Part shown: piece after piece, positions 61,761 to 64,000 of the stretch
How positions within the stretch are numbered: position 1 is the stretch's first letter
Layout: each line of letters begins with the position of its first letter
From: Lumnitzera littorea
Taxonomy: Eukaryota; Streptophyta; Magnoliopsida; Myrtales; Combretaceae
Direction of reading: 5' to 3'
Length of the DNA stretch: 64,000 nucleotides
Assembly: GCA_024138015.1 (NCBI GenBank)
Contig: JAMXBB010000011.1
Coordinates: forward strand, 80,107,613 to 80,171,612
The notes under the pieces: generated by a model
The model's input: only the letters and a program-made list of their open reading frames with translations
What the model was told of the DNA's origin: nothing
The model's database searches: none
Program-made: the position numbers and the translations under genes

Positions 61761-61964
61761 CCAGTAAAGAAGAGAAGATTTCTGTTTTTCCATATCGTTT
61801 CTCGTCTCTATACATCACACATAGAGCTGCCCTTAAGAGGAGTGACGATTCATGGTCTTCATTGGACGATTTTACAGATCTTGAGGGTCCTATCTGGATC
61901 TAGGGTCCTAGGTTAGTGAAGTTGTTAATTAGAGTTTGTTAAGTGAGGCTGTTTCAATTCCAAT

Positions 61965-64000
61965 ATGGCCACTGCTTTTCCAATTCCACTCACTGCTGCT
62001 CAGATTGGGACTTACTTTGTGGGGCAGTATTATCAAGTGTTACAGCAGCAGCCTGAGATCGTTCATCAGTTCTATTCTGATGTTAGCACCATGCTTCGGA
62101 TTGATGGTAATGCTCGAGAGACTACCATCGCAATGCTGCAAATTCATACACTTATCATGTCCATTAGTTTCACCGGAGTAGAAATTAAGACGTTAAATGC
62201 TCTGGAGTCTTGGAATGGAGGTGTTCTAGTGACAATTTCAGGTTCGACTCTTCTAATTTTTTTTTAATTATTATTATATTATTATTTTGTTTATTAGTTA
62301 TTTATTTGTTTTTGTTTATAACATGATATATAAATAGATATATATATCTATATACATTAGCTTAGGAGATTTTTTTTTAGTATTAAGTTTTTTAGGATTT
62401 CTCACTTAGAAAATTACTTTTTAGAAATAAGAATCAATAAAGTTTAGGACGTTTCAAGGAGTTTTTAATATTTGAGAATTAGGGCATTTTTTAGAATTTT
62501 CTTTGAAAAAAATTAAACCAATAAATATTTAAATTCAGTCGATTTTCAAAAATTAAAACAAATCAACATATTAAAATTTTTGAAAAGAACTACGGTCAGG
62601 TATATAGGTATCTTTGTGATAACGTTAAAATCTGTAAAAGTTTAGGTTTATTTATTTATTTTATTTTTATTTTCTTAAAAATACCAAAAAAAGGATAATT
62701 GTGAAAAATAAACCTAATTTTAGAAAATAAATAGTGGTATCCATTAGGGTTTAATAGGTTAGTCCCTAAATTTAGAATCTTCTGATTTCTATTAAATTGA
62801 AATTAAAGATTGGTAGTTAAATCATAGTTAATTCACCTAATTGATTACGGTTTCTGTTTTTTTCCAATTCCGATCGAGTGGCGAGTTCAAAAATTTTTAA
62901 AAGAATCGAAATTTTCAATTTCTCTAGTTGAGAATTAATATTGAATATGTTAGGGTTTAGTATTAATTAGAAAATAAAAAATCAAATAAAAATAAAAGAT
63001 CGAAAATTCAGGCTCGACAAAAGTTAAAATATAAAAAGATTCAAAAATAGAAAAAGAGCTTTTTTTTTAGGTCAAAAGCGGTGCTTTAGGAGAAAACATA
63101 ATTTTGTAAGGTCAAAAACAGTTTTTAAAGTTGAAATATGCATATATGTTTTTGAGTTTTTGGTTAAAAAATACATACTTTATCAAAAATTTAATTTTTC
63201 TATTCTAGTCCGCTCATTATTAAAACCGTTAAAACTAGATTAATTTAAGTGCAATATAGCTTCAAATGGTAGTTCAATCAGACTCAAATTAGTCATTTCA
63301 TGGGATGATCAGTTTTAATAAACATTAGACCGTAAACTAGTTAGGGCATAAAATTTTGTCAAGTTAATTCAACTTTGAAAATATATTTTTATATATGTAT
63401 ACTATCATTTATTGCACGCGATGTAAAATTAAATTTGTGAGGACTAATTGGATAGTTGCGAACGCAGCCACGGCTTAGTCGCAAACTACACATGCACGTG
63501 AGAGAAGAGACCATGGTTTAATTCCTTGTAGAGGCGAGGACTTTTAATTTTGTGCCTTGCACGTCTCCTTTCACCATCATTCAAGAGAATTTTGTGTCCA
63601 ATTTTACCTCAAATTCTTTACTTGTTTCTTTTAAATTTTTATTCTATTTTTGAATATCAATCATAATCAACTTTACTGATGACCTAAATGATGCGATCTA
63701 TTTAATTTTCATCAAGACCATTGATTTAAAGCCATGGTATGTATTAAAAACTTGGATTAGAGTTTCAAACTCTTAAGCTTATCTATGGTTGAAACAAGCT
63801 TGATCCAACCGTCCAAGGGCTATAACTCAGAATGACCCAAAAACTTAAAGAACGACATAGAAGATGAATAAATTAGTTTAAATCAATATATTCTCTCTCT
63901 AAATGTGTCATGACTTGTGGTATACTTTTCCGTAAATTTCTTTTTGCATAAAGAAAATCAAAGCAATTAGATGATGGGATAAAGCTTGTATAGATACCTT
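61965..64000 (+). CDS. G3BP-like NTF2-domain protein, first coding exon; gene runs off the right edge
   Basis: ATG 61965; coding exon to 62241 with donor GT at 62242-62243. The peptide contains LTAAQIGTYFVGQYYQVLQQ, PEIVHQFYSDVSTMLRIDG and EIKTLNALESWNGGVLVTIS, the N-terminal half of the NTF2 domain as found in plant G3BP-type proteins (NTF2 plus RRM). Exon 1 ends one base into a codon (Gly), a usual junction for the family. Such proteins bind RNA and associate with stress granules. The rest of the window (62242-64000) is an intron of at least 1.76 kb; I found no second exon in it. The NTF2 second half and the RRM must lie beyond 64000. Confidence 0.9.

Overview
This is a eudicot-type plant nuclear window: AT-rich, with GT-AG introns, expressed genes of clear plant families, and many transposable elements in introns and spacers. 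Nothing bacterial, organellar or CRISPR-like was seen. The species cannot be named from the sequence.

Layout. 1-9,180 (+): the last four coding exons of a SAPS-domain protein (PP6 regulatory subunit family), with a degraded L1-type LINE and LTR-derived repeats in a 5.6 kb intron. 9,700-12,300: a MITE-like element, then a decayed Ty3/gypsy LTR plus gag remnant. 12,465-22,847: a large Mutator-like element (MULE) with diverged long terminal inverted repeats (TIRs). It holds decayed MuDR N-terminal/DNA-binding sequence next to a plant mobile domain (PMD), and two solo LTRs of about 2.9 kb are inserted in it. 23,963-29,085 (-): a complete seven-exon RRP9/YAO gene (U3 snoRNP WD40 protein). 29,290-32,440: the divergent spacer, with a TIR element close to the RRP9 promoter. 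32,471-49,137 (+): a complete 19-exon TAF5 gene (668 aa), with an antisense LINE in intron 1 and a chromodomain Ty3/gypsy element with two LTRs and a 5-bp target site duplication (TSD) in intron 14. 52,775-54,424 (+): the 3' part of a GHR1-like LRR receptor pseudokinase without its ectodomain. 55,594-58,633: a third solo LTR of the same family, in the opposite orientation. 60,590-61,760: SINE-like and tandem repeats and a strongly C-skewed leader-like stretch. 61,965 to the window end (+): first coding exon of a G3BP-like NTF2-domain protein.

Functions. The intact genes are housekeeping: PP6 regulation (SAPS), 18S pre-rRNA processing (RRP9), Pol II initiation (TAF5) and stress-granule/RNA biology (G3BP-like). 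They share no pathway. The divergent neighbours RRP9 and TAF5 both encode beta-propellers but belong to different families.

The most unusual structure is the nested block at 12.5-22.8 kb: a PMD-carrying MULE whose DDE transposase core I could not find, hit twice by the same family of very large solo LTRs. The third family member sits 34 kb away. Exact or near-exact TSDs fix the boundaries of all three.
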